Part shown: in pieces, positions 1 through 52,478 of the stretch
Position numbering within the stretch: position 1 is the stretch's first letter
How the letters are laid out: every line of letters begins with the position of its first letter
From: Maea johnstoni
Taxonomy: Eukaryota; Annelida; Polychaeta; Spionida; Magelonidae
Assembly: GCA_963942565.1 (NCBI GenBank)
Contig: OZ012693.1
Coordinates: forward strand, 5,865,987-5,929,986
Direction: 5' to 3'
Length of the DNA stretch: 64,000 nt
Made by a program: the position numbers and the translations under genes
Notes under the pieces: generated by a model
Told to the model about the DNA's origin: nothing
Databases searched by the model: none
The model's input: only the letters and a program-made list of their open reading frames with translations

Positions 1-160
1 GATTTATGAAAACTATTTAAACCATGATGTATTGGTATTCATTGGATAGCTCCCACTGAGAACTCTCAGATGAGTACCATGCGCCAGGGTTTCAGTCATT
101 TTATCAGGTGTTATGCATCATTTTGTATTGCCCAAATTAGCCACCAGCATCATAAGGATT
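1..160 (+). mobile_element. TTAA-MITE family A, cut by window edge
   Basis: Right part of the family A element (see 61109-61322), ending CCACCAGCATCATAAGGATT; the terminal GGGTTAA is mutated. Confidence 0.85.
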
Positions 161-1889
161 GTGGGTTTCGATATTATAAATTACTCAAGAGTCCCCACAC
201 TTTTTATTTTAGGGGTGCAAGTGACCGTGAGATAAAGGCTTTACATTTATAGAGAATAAAAATCCTCATGTTTTCATTCTATTTTATTGCATATTGTGCA
301 TTGGAATACAACCAGTTGTTTGTGAATTTCTATTATTTTTATAATTTCGAAATCCTATATTTCTTTCAGCCCCTAAGTACCCTATATTAGTGGCCCACCT
401 GACCCATATTACAAGATGTTACTGTAACAGTATTATCCACACTTATGATGTAATAAAACCATGGTTTCAGCAATATATAGAGAAAATAGAATATGGATTA
501 TTCCTCGACCCTACGCGATTTCTTTCCATCTGCTCCTCATTTTCCTACGCTTGTGGCCCATCATGCCCCAAATTTAGAAGTCACAGTTGAACCATGATAA
601 CACCTGTAATATTCGATACATGTCAAATCTGGTGTCAGCTGTATGATGCCTGATAAGACATTTGTATGTTTAACTTTTTGTGATATGAGTATAGATATAA
701 CCATTCATTTTTTTTTATTTGTAAAAACTGTTTCTCAACTCAGTCATGACCTAAAAATATTATTCTCCTTATTATTACTATATACCCCAACTGACAATTG
801 CAAAGAAGTGGCAGCTATGTGAAACCTAGTATCATTCTCTTCTCAAAAGATTCTACTTCAAGATTGCAATTGGCCAGACCAATTTTATTCATTGTCCAAC
901 AGATTATTTTTGCATTCTGGAAAAATGCCAAAAACATTTATTTTCAGGATGTGAGACATCGGATAAACTCGAACCTTACTCCTCTTAGTAAAAAGAAAAC
1001 TGCTCCCCCTCTCTAAATAGAGGTCATATAATTTACTTAAATACAAGACAAATCAGTGAAAACAGTTGAATTATGAATATATTACAGACTGCTGAAAGAG
1101 TTCTTAACATTTCGCCTATAAATATTTTCTCAAACATGATTTCTGGAAAGATATAATCAAAAGCGTCGGACTTGTATGTGTGGTACTGGCATAAATGGGA
1201 ACAATTTCAGCAATATCAAAACATTACTGAGAACATGAACAGTTAGACCAAGGCAGTAGTTTGACACACAGGAATATTTTGTGGCAGTAGTTCTTTCTTA
1301 AGATCCTCAATGTCAACACCGACAATAACATCTATCCTCTCATCGCTTAAAAGGAAGTAACTTAAGTTTTAAGCTCATTCTTTATTTTAGCAAATCAAAT
1401 ACATTCTCTTTCAGAGAGATTCTACATTTTTGTTCAATATTCTTGGAAAGGGTGCATATTTCTTTTTAAAATTTGATCAAAAAGAATAAGACAAAGTTCA
1501 CACACTATCTGTATAGCAGCAGATATTATCCGGAAAATAATGGTAATGCCTTAGAAAACATGGTCATCAGGGTAGATCCCCTTGTAAGACGTTCGTTTTT
1601 GACACATATGGTAACACCAAAACAACTGTTTATACCAGCCTCTTAACACAAAATTTTACAATTTTACCAGTGCTTAAATATGCATGTTTTCCTGATCAAA
1701 ATATGTATAACTCATATTTTTCAACTCAACTTTTTCTGTTATATTTTGTGTTAAACATATGTTATGGGAAAGATGTATATTACACCTACCATTTGGATAT
1801 CATATTCAAATAGCGTTTAACCAACATGATAATTCTAACATAAATTTTAACATCCATGTTTACATGTTACTTGAAGTCACCCAATGTCT
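161..1889. other. AT-rich intron sequence
   Basis: Probably MOB3 last intron. No exon, repeat family or RNA recognised; short open frames look random. Confidence 0.6.
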
Positions 1890-2395
1890 TTGTTATCCTG
1901 CACAACAGGACTCAACAGTGAATGTTGTAGACAACAGGACTCTGTACTGCAGTGAACGCTGCAGACAATGGGCCTCTCCAGTGCAGTGAATGCTGTAGAG
2001 AACAGGAATCAACAGTGAAGTGTTGTAGACAACAGGATTCTGCACTGCAGTAAACGCCTTAGACAACCAGACCATGCAGTGTGGTGAACGCTGTAGACAA
2101 ACCGCCTCTGCAGTGCAAAGAATGCTTTAGACGACCGTAGTCTGCAGACAACATGATTCTGCAGTGCAAAGAACGCCTAAGACATCTGGACTCAAAGGTT
2201 CATTTATCGCTGTAGACAAAAGTATTCTGCAGTGCAATGAACGCTGTAGACAACTGGATTCTCCAGTGCAGTGATAGCTGTAGACAAATGAATTCTGCAG
2301 TGCAATGAACGCCTTAGACATCTGGACTCTGCAGTGCATTTATCGCTGTAGACAACAGTATTCTGCAATATAGAGAAGGCAGTAGACAGATAATC
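1890..2395. repeat. Minisatellite, about 35-bp unit
   Basis: About a dozen diverged units of the type GTAGACAACAGGATTCTGCA then GTGCAGTGAACGCT. Open frames on both strands here are products of the repeat. Confidence 0.9.
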
Positions 2396-2454
2396 CGTTT
2401 CAAAAAAGTCAGATCTGACATTCTGCTGCATCTAGCAAAAGTTTGTGTATGTTT

Positions 2455-2665
2455 CTTAGAACAGTCTATGAGATAATCTAGGAGGAGATTATCACAGATT
2501 ATCCTTGGCTTTCAGGATAATCCTTCGGCCTCTCTCAGGTCTTGGTATATCTGTCCAGTGAACAGTCTATGAGATAATCTAGGAGATTATCATGGAGATC
2601 ATCCTTGGCTTTCGGGATAATCCTTTGGCCTCTCTTAGGTCTTGGAGTGTCTGTCCAGTGAACTG
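2455..2665. repeat. Two-unit tandem repeat, about 102 bp
   Basis: AACAGTCTATGAGATAATCT begins both units and TGTCCAGTGAAC ends both. Each unit also contains internal GATTATC/GATAATC inverted pieces. Confidence 0.9.
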
Positions 2666-3127
2666 CAACTCTTAAAGGTCATCTTCTCAGTGGCATATTC
2701 GTTCCGTCATGTCCCTCTGGAAAAGGAACATATAATGTTAGTAATATGAGATATGAGACTGTTCAGAAACTGACCTAGACGCATTTCAGATGAGTACAAT
2801 AGGACGTTATAAAAAGACAAAAGACACCCAAGCTTAGAAAACATAACAACCAAAATATTTCTGTATCCTCCTTAAGAACTGTATTTAAAATGACTAATTT
2901 TTACCACAAAATAATGCAATGACAGAACTTTGCTCTTCATGTAACACTGTACATTACATGACTTGAGTTATCATGAAATACATTAGAATTTATTTTTAAA
3001 AATAACATTAGTAAGAGAACTTGCTAATATTTTCCGAAAAATGCTCCAGTCAAAAAGATACCATTCAAAATGTCAGACCATATTTGGGTATAACAGGCAT
3101 GATTGGGTTAAACTCTCAACTTTTCCT

Positions 3128-3356
3128 TTAACCCATTAATGCTTGCAGCAACCAAAACAGCCTGACAATTTTGATAAAATCTTTCAAGTGTAAACTTATC
3201 TGGGAATATATTTGAAGGAGAAATTTTAACTAGAACAATACCAACAAATATCCTTCAAATACTCTGTAAAATAATTCTTGATTACCAAACTATCATCAAA
3301 AGTGTAAAGATCCAGATGACAATTTCTAGAGGAACTCCTAAACATGAACGAGTTAA
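3128..3356 (+). mobile_element. TTAA-MITE family B (piggyBac-like)
   Basis: TTAACCCATTAATGCTTGCA at the left, CATGAACGAGTTAA at the right. The inside has a TCCTTCAAATA-type core and a GATCCAGATGAC motif shared by the family. Confidence 0.85.
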
Positions 3357-3583
3357 CCCATTAATGCTTAAGAGTTCCTGAAGTAAGTGTCGACTGAGTC
3401 TAAGCTACTTTTGACAATAACTCTAGAACTGAGAATGATTTTACAAAATATTTGAAGGAGAGTTGTTGCTTTGGGTCTGATAAACATATCTTCATCAATT
3501 TTTTCCTTAATTATGCTTTTGTCTGCAAGATTTCATCAAAATTGTCAGGATGCTTTTGCTCGCTGCGAGTATTTATGGGTTAA
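3353..3583 (-). mobile_element. TTAA-MITE family B, inverted neighbour
   Basis: Reverse copy that shares its left TTAA with the right TTAA of 3128-3356; ends ATTTATGGGTTAA. Confidence 0.85.
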
Positions 3584-4117
3584 ATTATTACTCACCAGTG
3601 GTTCCAACTCCTTCTCAGCCACCAATTGGAATTCAACCACAAAGTAGTAAAAATGTTTATAGCATGTATTCACATGCGCTTCCTGAAAAAAAGGGGAAAA
3701 AATTCAAACATAGTAATATCATAGAACTTTTACACATAACCACATTACTATATTTCTAAATCAATGAGGAATTTGCAAATAATATCTTTAGATTGTTTAT
3801 ATTCTATAGAATCATCTTAGAATAAATTCAAATACTGTTTCTTTACACCAATACGAAATTCAATATCATGTTATAATAGTAACCTCCTGAAATACTGGAA
3901 TCTTTTCTTAACAATGATTTTTAATTCACTTGAATTCAATTAAGAAATTGTTACATAAAGGAAAGCTTTTTGTCCTTTTCAACCCAATCAAGCATTTGGC
4001 AATCAAAAAAGGTTTTATTACATTAAAAGAGATTTCTATCACATGAAAGCACCTCTCTAAATTATTTGATTGTATCATAAAAATGTAAGAACATGCAAGT
4101 TTAAAAAATATACTTAC

Positions 4118-43725
<39,608 letters not shown>

Positions 43726-43739
43726 GTTCAATTTTGCAT

Positions 43740-44290
43740 GGCCAGGGACTTGCGCGATAAAATTAGTAAATTTCGCCAGCTTACAGGTAGTTTTATGTAT
43801 CCACTACAACACACCCTACAGTTCGGAATGTTTATTAAAGTAAAGGTCCTTTGTGAGTCAGTGGCTGTAAGTATCCGGTTCTATCATCAACCTCGAGGAA
43901 GTTACCCACTGACAACATGACCTACTTTTCAAAAGTAATTGGGTCAACTTCGTTTCCGAGACTTTGCGAGATGTGTTGGGATTTTGTGAGAATGGATTTC
44001 AGATTCAGGCGAATTGAATCGTTAAAATGCGCTAAAACAAAAAGATGTGATGAGAAAGCATGAGATTAGTTTAATTGGATGTTAAGTGCTTATTTCATCG
44101 GTGATATACGCATAAATTAGCTGTTGTTGTCTACGAGATTTCGAGTGTACATACGTCAAATGAAACAACCAATCACAAGCCAGAAACAGAATAGCAAGTG
44201 CCCGGATAACAAAAATATCGTGTCGGAGTTGAAGATCTTCCACAATTTCACTGAAAATATGGAACAGTGACCCGACTCTTATAAAAAGTT
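43740..44290. promoter_or_regulatory. Probable MOB3 promoter, possibly bidirectional
   Basis: This stretch lies directly upstream of the MOB3 start on the minus strand. It carries more CpG than its surroundings and, unlike most of the window, no recognisable repeat. It has a CCAAT motif (AACCAATCACA, about 44168). A putative plus-strand donor follows at 44330. No TATA box was identified. Confidence 0.4.
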
Positions 44291-44330
44291 TAAGTCAATA
44301 GAAACACATTGCCTAGGCACTTGTGAAGGT
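44290..44330 (+). promoter_or_regulatory. Possible 5' untranslated exon end and donor, plus-strand gene
   Basis: A sequence ending CACTTGTGAAG is followed by GTGAGTCTC, a strong donor consensus. It sits just right of the MOB3 promoter region and could be the noncoding first exon spliced to 54706. Support is only the donor and the position. Confidence 0.25.
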
Positions 44331-44932
44331 GAGTCTCATTTTCATGCATTAAATTGGGCGAAGCCTTGGGGCCAGTACAAAAATGCTAACATGACCCGGC
44401 CCACTCAATTTCGTGTTGAAGCCCATTAGATGATGTGTAAGTGCATTTATCCCTGATTCTTACTATCTTAGGGAATATGACAGGTGGTCGTATCGTTTTA
44501 GTCTTACAGCTGGGTTTACTTTTCATCACTGGCTGAATGTGCTTAAAAGAACCTACCTAACATCATAAGAGATGTTTTGTATATGTATATTGAATGATAT
44601 ATAGTTAAACATTTTAATGATTTTTATTTTGACATGCTTGTTGTCAAGGTTTTTGGCAACAGGGTTGATGGCACTTCATAAAATAAAACATACACATGTA
44701 TTGTTGAATTGATATAAAATACCCATAGACAGCAATTAAAAAGGATTTATCTGATAAATTTGTGATATGAAGTAAAGCCTCCAGAAATGGAAAAATGGTG
44801 ATTTGTCTAATATTGTGATATAGGTGCATAGGTCAAATTTGGAGGCTGGATCCGCCCCTGGACAGGAAGACAGGGAGGGGGCAGACCAGATACTTGGTAG
44901 GATATCTGTACAGGAAGGGGGAGGGTACTGAC

Positions 44933-45057
44933 CTGATGCAGGATGCATGACATAAGTATGGGGGGGATATGGGACATGAAGAGCAACGAGGCCCGGGGGT
45001 GACAAGTGGCCTGGGTGGTAGGGGAGCTCTCCATAGGTCCTCTCTCGGGAGTTGACC
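44933..45057 (-). CDS. Candidate coding exon of unrecognised gene (proline/tyrosine/histidine-rich)
   Basis: GC-rich 125-bp segment between acceptor TTTGTCCCACAG and donor GTCAGT. In one frame it reads VNSRERTYGELPYHPGHLSP then PGLVALHVPYPPHTYVMHPAS, with entry phase 2 and exit phase 1. The composition resembles a low-complexity region of a regulatory protein. The other two minus frames are also open, so the frame choice rests on codon look and splice sites. It lies 1.2 kb upstream of MOB3 exon 1. Its phases do not fit the MOB3 exons, so it probably belongs to another minus-strand gene. A degenerate copy of its 3' end plus donor follows at about 44862-44920. Confidence 0.4.
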
Positions 45058-45878
45058 CTGTGGGACAAATGCAGTTATGGATCCAAAACAAACAAACATA
45101 AGGAAGCCAAGCTTTGTGTGTGTGTATACACATGTATGTATATGTATATTCACAACCTCTTGGATGGTCTTCCATAATAAGAAATGTTTTAAGTCATTAT
45201 TTTGTGTTTGGTTGACTTTGAAATTTTTGTTGCACCAAACATTGCCAGCATTGGGACTTGTAATTCTGAGATCATGACTAGGCTTTAGATTCTAGATATG
45301 TGTAACCTGATCACAAAGTGCATGCTGAATAGAGTGCAATTGCATTTGATTGCAATTTCACTTAAAGGATTAAGATTGTTTCAGACCAGTTGAAAAAGGG
45401 ACCAGACCCAGTCAGCTGATAAAAAACTACTTCTATCAAGAAATATTAACTGGATAGACCTACAAATGCTATTTCTGGACTGCATTGGACATGAATGACC
45501 ACCTCAGTTGTTTTGATCTCCAAGGTAACTTTTCTTGGCAGCTTCCTGGCACACCATAATAAGTATAATTCAAGTAGGTTTGACCATCTCTAAATATCCT
45601 TAATCTTTATTAACAATAACTTGCCTTGAATCATACTTTTTGGGGGAGGTTAGGTGGCCACCAAGTCTTAGCCAGGATTTCAAAAATGCCTGTCCAGCAA
45701 TTACAAACACCTTGACCAAGGAAAGGTGGACGTCTTGGTGCACATCTTGACCTGTGCTTGTTGCAACTTATAATGTCTTCAGCACAGTGTCAAACACCAA
45801 CATTTATAAGAGCTTGCTAATGCAAGTAAAATGACTGCCAGGCTAGTAGCAATCATTCAATAATATTTCAGGTTGGGT

Positions 45879-47353
45879 TAGGGCTGGAATCACTGAGCAG
45901 GGTCTTAGCCAGGATTTAGAAACTGGGTGCCTAAAATTGGCAGTTGTAAAAGTTTTTGGTGTCCAAATTTTTTAAGGGAATCACAATATACTCATATTTC
46001 AACCATAAACATGTATAAATTTATCAAAATGAGGCATAATATCATTAAACAATGTCATGGGAATCATAAGGAGATGAAAAAATTCAATTATAAGCTTGAG
46101 ATTGAGATTTTTAGAAATTACACACAAAATATTTAGGGTGTCCTGAGGGGTTGTTTTCAAGGGTTTGGGTGTCCAAAAAGGCACCCAGATGCCCTGCTGG
46201 CTAAGACCATGTCACTGAGGATCGACTGGCCGCATCGGTACTTAGCTGCTGATCAGAACTGACATATCAAAGAGTCGCTATGTACACATTTATGAGAAGC
46301 CAGAATAGGAATGGGCATTCTTAATTGCTTTATTACCTTTCAAGATGCTCTCCAGGCGGTTTACTGCCTGTTAATGACATCCTAATGACAGCTTCCCGGC
46401 AAGCCATGACCCGTGACCTAGATGGATGCATTTGTTTCAAATAACCGGTGCACTGCATCATACAGCTGACAATATGTGCCAGTGCTATATCATGAACCGG
46501 TTTGGATGGGGGCTATGAATTGCATGCGCTTCCAACAACAGAGCACACATGTCAGAACAAAATATCTACGAAGATTTCACGCTCCAGAAGGGAAAGAAAT
46601 CTGGCATCTGGAATTATTTTCATTTTAAAGTTAATCGCTCTGGCACTAGAGAGAAAGGTCGTGTATATTGTAAGATATATGTGACTGTGCCTTGTCATAC
46701 AATACATGCACTACAAACATGTGGAAACATGTCAACCGGAAACACTGGAAGGTTGTACATGTAAGTTTCAAAAGAAATTTATTGATCTGTATTAGATCTT
46801 TTTAGGAAAAGAAATTTTAAAGTTAAAATCCTTTCTAGATGAAACAGTATTTATTTAATCAAATAATTGCTGGCCAGCTGGAAAATACAGGCTCCTCTCA
46901 TCAGATAAATCCATGGTCATTCACTGTTAGATAACTGCTAACTTATCACTCGTTGGTTTCTTCTCTTAGCAGTCATTAGTCAAGTTCTGACAATTTTTGT
47001 TTTTGCCATGCCATAGATAAAATAACCTTGGTCCTCCCCTGGAATTAGTATTTATATTGCATCACCGCAAGATGCTTTAGGGTGGATTTATTTTTCCTTG
47101 TCACTTTTTAGCCCATGTAACAAATTGATTTTCTGTTTTTATAAAATGCTAGCTACCATGAATTTGGTTAATGTAAATAACAAATCCACAACATAGAATT
47201 GAATTAGTCGTATTGCACCTAATTCAGGCTGTTTTATTATTTACATCATGATTTTCCTTTGAGAGACCAAAACAACGCTAAGAATCGGAATCGGAATTGG
47301 TATAATTTCAGAATCGGTTCGGTACGACATTTTCCTCATTGATTCCAGCCCTA
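45879..47353. mobile_element. hAT transposon remnant with BED-finger piece
   Basis: Terminal repeats TAGGGCTGGAATCACTGAG and (reverse) TAGGGCTGGAATCAATGAG. Exact target duplication GGTTGGGT at 45871-45878 and 47354-47361. At about 46540-46745 the plus strand reads SGIWNYFHFKVNRSG then REKGRVYCKIYV, typical of the BED zinc finger at the start of hAT transposases, with the second Cys replaced by Tyr. The catalytic part is absent, so the element is internally deleted. A smaller MITE is nested at 45898-46211. Confidence 0.9.
45898..46211. mobile_element. Nested hAT MITE with target duplication TCACTGAG
   Basis: Termini CAGGGTCTTAGCCAG and CTGGCTAAGACCATG. Duplication TCACTGAG at 45890-45897 and 46212-46219, inside the terminal repeat of the larger hAT element. 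Related fragments lie at about 16268-16380 and 31722-31850. Confidence 0.95.
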
Positions 47354-47435
47354 GGTTGGGTATATAACAATTGTTTGAATAAAGTCAAGTGACACTAAAA
47401 TCCTTACCATTGGACTGAGTTTCCCTCTTTAAATA

Positions 47436-47438
47436 AAG

Positions 47439-47500
<62 letters not shown>
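47436..47500. repeat. (ATT)n microsatellite
   Basis: About 60 bases of ATT, preceded by AAATAAAG; may be the tail of a lost LINE 3' end. Confidence 0.95.
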
Positions 47501-47503
<3 letters not shown>

Positions 47504-47810
47504 TTTTGTCGAAATGCAAGTACCTGCATTACCAAGTTTTCAGTTTTTACCAGGAAAGTTGGAAAGTTTGACTAACACAAAAATGAATGCCATAAGTATG
47601 GATTTTTAGGAAAAGCCTAAATGCAGATAATATCTAAACTCCAGCCCCTTTGGTATATTTATTGGTTTTCACTAGGTCTGTATTACAGGTAGAACAGGTT
47701 TCTCACCTATTCACCCTGTATCACATATTTAATTCCAGCAGGTCAGTCATGACCACTTGCCTCGAAGTCTTCCTGATCTAAACATAGAATATGGTTTTCA
47801 GTCAGTGGCA

Positions 47811-48008
<198 letters not shown>

Positions 48009-48760
48009 CACTGAAGAAACTGGAATACAGCTATCTTTTGAAGTCCAGTTCTTATGGGCAAATTGGTCTTAAAGTACTGGTAAAACAGGTTTTCAAACTC
48101 ATGGTACACATTATGAGCTGTGCAGTGGAAACTGCTGAACCATGAGGTCCAGTAGGTCATTGGTGACCTGACTTTGTTTCATCAATCTAAATATAGATTG
48201 TCAGTCACTGATCCATTACACTGTGGTCATACATGGTATGTCAATACAGTCAACTTGATGTCAAGCCTAGTAGTGTGAGTAGCTGCTTGTTAAAGGCAAA
48301 AATGTTATAAGATGTTTTCTGACTGTTTCAAAAATCTTTATGAGAAAGATTTTGTATGGTATTTTATACATTGCATATATTGAAATATTATGTTTACATT
48401 ATAAGATAAGTGACCAGCTAGCATTCAGTTCGCTTTAAAAATTTCTTGTTCAAGCAGAGAGGTCTATTTATATAATCAACGTCTCTGGTTCAAGTGATTG
48501 CCATAGAGGCATTATCAGTTTACTTTACCATCTACCAAGTATGACAAAGAATTATCTGAAGAATCTGTGAACCAAATATACTATGTAATGAAAAATAGAA
48601 ATGAACATTTTGCACACCCATTTTCTATCCTTATTGTTACTGTATCTAAAAATTCAGATTACCTTGCAATATGATTAATTGAAAAAGCTTTAGTCTATTT
48701 CTGTCGGTAGCGCTGTAAAAGGCCAACAATAACTGACAATGTTGTGTTATCACTAATAAT

Positions 48761-48884
48761 TTAACCCTTTTCCTGCTGTGAAACCAGGGACTATTTATTT
48801 GAAATATAAAGTACCTGGTGAAACCTATAAGCACTGCTGCACTGCCTGCACACCTACAATTGTGGTTAGCAGGATAAGGGTTAA
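48761..48884. mobile_element. TTAA-MITE family C, 124 bp
   Basis: TTAACCCTTTTCCTGCT at one end and AGCAGGATAAGGGTTAA at the other, a 17-bp inverted repeat with one mismatch and TTAA borders. Confidence 0.85.
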
Positions 48885-50823
48885 GATGAGCATCATTCAG
48901 AAAATATAATTCAAAAGGGGCCCTTAATAATAACTTGGCTAACAATTATTCCTCAAATAAATAATGGGCACATGTTTATTCCTAAGTGATCTTCAAAAGT
49001 AGCATAGACTCCTGAAGACAATACAATTACATAAGCATATGTGGGTTAATCTTGACACTCACCTCATTACTGCAAGAAAAACACTTGGCCATGAGCTCCA
49101 TCTCTGCCAGGACAGTCCTCCGTTATTTGATTTGCTGTAAATCTCACTTGAATGAATTCTATGGTTTGATATGACCTAATGTGATGTTAGGTGATAATGA
49201 ACTTGCATCTTAGTCTAAATTGTGTATTTCCTTATCATGTTTTTACAAATCGGAAAGCAAATCTCTTGAGCATCTAGAGTGAATAACAGAAATACTTATT
49301 CTGGGTACTTTCCAAACTAGTTGATGAAATGTACACTACATATTCTGAGATTCTGCTATTTCCTGTAATTTTGGTCTGGCAAGCCATGTGCCATATGGTA
49401 GGTTCTGGGTGTTATGAAGTGTTCACCCTCAACGCACCAAAGCCTACCGTGGTAGCTTGAGCACCATGTGAAATAATACTGGCGGGTCTGACCTGACCTG
49501 AAAAGTATATTGAACTTTTCTGCACCTCCCTCCCCTTCTCACTCATCTGTCATAGGAAGAGGAGACTGCTATTTTTGATAAGTTCCTTCCGCTGATGGCT
49601 ATTTCTAGCACCGCACCGTACAGTTGTAAAGAGATATACCTCTGGCCCATAGATAACTACTTACGTTTGGGTGATGACACTATCAGCTTTTCAGTTCTGG
49701 ATCAAGAAAACATGGCCCCATGCCACTACAATCAAATATAAACTTCATAAATGATAACAACAAAAATAGAGCGGGTAGGAGGCAGTTATATTTCAGTTAA
49801 AGGCCCCCTTTGCTTATACTTTTTCAACAAAATCAATTAAAATCAAAAGTTCGGACTAAGGGATTTATCTTGCTATGCAGTTTCCCTAGGTATATATTAG
49901 ATTAACAAGTATGCAATCATTTAGTAGTTATTGCCAAATTTCCCAGAAATTGGCTTAGAAGATTCAGTAGCCTAGGGTGCAGACCTTTTTGACACAGTAG
50001 GCTATTGTATATGATAGGTATAAGGATTTGAAGAAGGTGAGTAGCTAAATCTGGAATGGCAGAAATTTTGTGAATGCTGTTTTGGACAGGCAATTTTAAA
50101 ATACAGGGCCCCTGAGCCTGATTGTTTTAAAAGCCTAGACAGATCCCAAGGTTCTTACAAGGTAGCACCATAGCCCAAGGCTACTAAATATAAGAAAATA
50201 AAGTGGTGGTAGGTTTTCTAATTTGGAGCAGCTTAAAATCCTAATGAAAACAGGAGCTGGGACTACTAAATCATAGGGACTAGTAGTCCAACATTGGCCA
50301 CTGAAATCATTTGGAACCAGTGAGCCCATGAGAACAATACCTTATCTCAAAAACCTATCCTACCGCTGAACCATGAAATGGAGCACTTGCTTTATGTAGT
50401 CTGGGTGTAGGATTGGTATTCACCCGTATTTGGTAACAGTGATCACTGGATTATGTCACCTTGACAAATCACACGCCAGGGAAAGGTATCAAATGTAACC
50501 TCACAGTTTATCATTGGGAAACAGAGCATAACAATGGGGGCCCTGCCTCAGTTTGAAAATCATACCTGGTGAAATGCCTTTAACAGCTAGCATCTTCTTG
50601 TTAGTGGCTTAAGAACAATGTCTTAAAGAATGATGCATGGAGTTAATCGGACCATCTGTGCTCAGGGCTTTGCTCAGAATTATTAAGGTTGTGGATATTG
50701 TTCTAGCAGAGGTAATGCAAGTAAGTGTGATTTCTCTGGGATGTGTGCAAGGTATGGAACTACTTATGAGATTGGGGGTACTGATATAGAATTTTTATTG
50801 CTTTTGATACTACTAATACATAT
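48885..50823. other. Intergenic or intron sequence
   Basis: Contains the MITE fragment at 49990-50107 and possibly a family B end at about 49045; otherwise nothing recognised. Confidence 0.5.
49990..50107. mobile_element. Fragment of the same hAT MITE family
   Basis: TTTTTGACACAGTAGGCTAT to GCTGTTTTGGACAGGCAAT without termini. Confidence 0.8.
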
Positions 50824-50834
50824 AAGTTGTTGAT

Positions 50835-52478
50835 GCTGTGTTTATAGATCTAAGTCGCGCATTTGACAAGGTCTCGCATCCACACCTTTTATATAAATTA
50901 AAAACTTTTGGTATTGGTGGTTCACTTTTAAAGTGGTTAAATAGTTATTTATGTGAAAGGTCTCAGAGAGTGGTCATAAATGGTCAGTGTTCATCAGTTA
51001 AGCAAATTACAGCTGGAGTTCCTCAAGGCTCAGTTCTTGGCCCCTTGTTGTTCTTACTGTACATTAATGATATAGCTGACAACTTACAATCTAATGTTTC
51101 CCTTTATGCTGATGACACTTCAGTTTATGAGGAGGTAGATGATTGTGATGCTTGTGCAGAACGACTAAATGGGGATCTCGAAACTATAAACTCTTGGGCT
51201 AAAAGGTGGGCTGTTACTATAAACCCCACAAAAACTAAATCTGTCACATTTTCAAGAAAACAACGCAATAATAGACATCCCCCTTTAATATTAGATGGTA
51301 TTGTTGTACAGGAGGTCAAGACCCACAAGCACCTTGGTCTACTCTTGAGTGAAAACCTAAACTGGTCGAATCATATTGATATGTTGTTAGTCAAGGCGTC
51401 TAAGAAACTGAATATGCTGAAAGGGTTAAAATACAAATTAGACAGACGTACCCTTGAAATTTTGTATCTGGCACATGTGAGACCTATCCTTGAGTACTGT
51501 GATGTTATATATGACAACTGCTCTATACTCTCGTCAGAAAAGTTAGAATCATTACAAAGGGATGCTGCTCGAATAGTTACTGGATGTAAAAAAGGCACTT
51601 CTCATAATAAACTAGACCTTGAAGTGCCCTGGGTATCACTTGAAACAAGACGCAGTCATCATAGATTGAGTTTGTACTACAAAATTGTGAATAATAAAAC
51701 CCCTCAATATCTCAGATCCCTACTGACAAAGCTGAACTCAGAACAACATCCATATCAGACTAGGCAATCCCAAAATTTTGTACCTTAACACAGAACATTG
51801 TAATTATTTCTCTAAATCCTTTTTCCCTGCAGCACTAAAAGCTTGGAATAATCTTCCAATATCTGTGAGATCTATTCCCACACTGAACAGTTTCAAGAGC
51901 AATCTGAGTAAAACTGTGGTTAAAAAAGTGCCAACATTTTACTATTGTGGTGAAAGAAGGTTTTCTGTAATACACACGCAATTACGGGTTGGTTTTAGTA
52001 ACTTAAACTACCATTTGCATCAGAGGAATCTTTGTGAGAATCCTGCATGTTCATGTGGTCACTCTGTGGAAGACCCAGATCATTACTTCCTTTTTTGTAA
52101 CCAGTTCAGGCCAATAAGAGTTAAGATGATAAATGCAATTTCAGAAATGTTAGTGGGATCAGGAATAAAAATCTCACTTGAGCTCTTATTAAAAGGACAT
52201 CAACAATTATCAGAGGAAGAAAACACCAAAGTATTCAGAGAAGTCCAACTGTTTATATCTGACTCAAACAGGTTCTCTTAGTGGCGTTTATCCTGTAATT
52301 GCCTTTTTTCTGTTATTCACTCACTGTCACTTTTGACCATTGCAAATATTTCCATGTTACTTTAATGTTGATGTTTGATTTGTCTTATTTTGTCTTTTTT
52401 ATTGTTTTCTTTTTGTACCTCCTAGATTAGCATTGTATTTGCTATTGAGGTCAATAAAGGTTTATATTAAAAAAAAAA
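50835..52478 (+). mobile_element. 5'-truncated non-LTR retrotransposon (LINE) with reverse transcriptase
   Basis: Reads AVFIDLSRAFDKVSH at its left end, then GVPQGSVLGPLLFLLYIND and YADDTSVY, the A, B and C motifs of a LINE reverse transcriptase. About 316 residues are open to 51788. The frame then shifts by one and continues from about 51778 to 52281 with the thumb/C-terminal region and a CxCGHSVEDPDHYFLFC zinc-knuckle-like motif. The 3' end is AATAAAGGTTTATATT plus ten A. AAGTTGTTGAT at 50824-50834 and 52477-52487 is the target duplication. Jockey/CR1-like by motif appearance; the clade is not settled. Apart from truncation and one shift it is well preserved, so a fairly recent insertion. 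Confidence 0.95.

Noticed and set aside
1893-2431. Minus-strand open frames rich in Cys, Leu and Ser
   Set aside because: Products of the 35-bp minisatellite, no splice or start support.
1-4117. MOB3 last exon (EAHVN...)
   Set aside because: Looked for in reverse complement and not found; assumed to be left of the window.
46549-46764. Host BED-finger gene
   Set aside because: The frame lies between hAT terminal repeats with an 8-bp target duplication and lacks a full zinc site, so it is transposon remnant.
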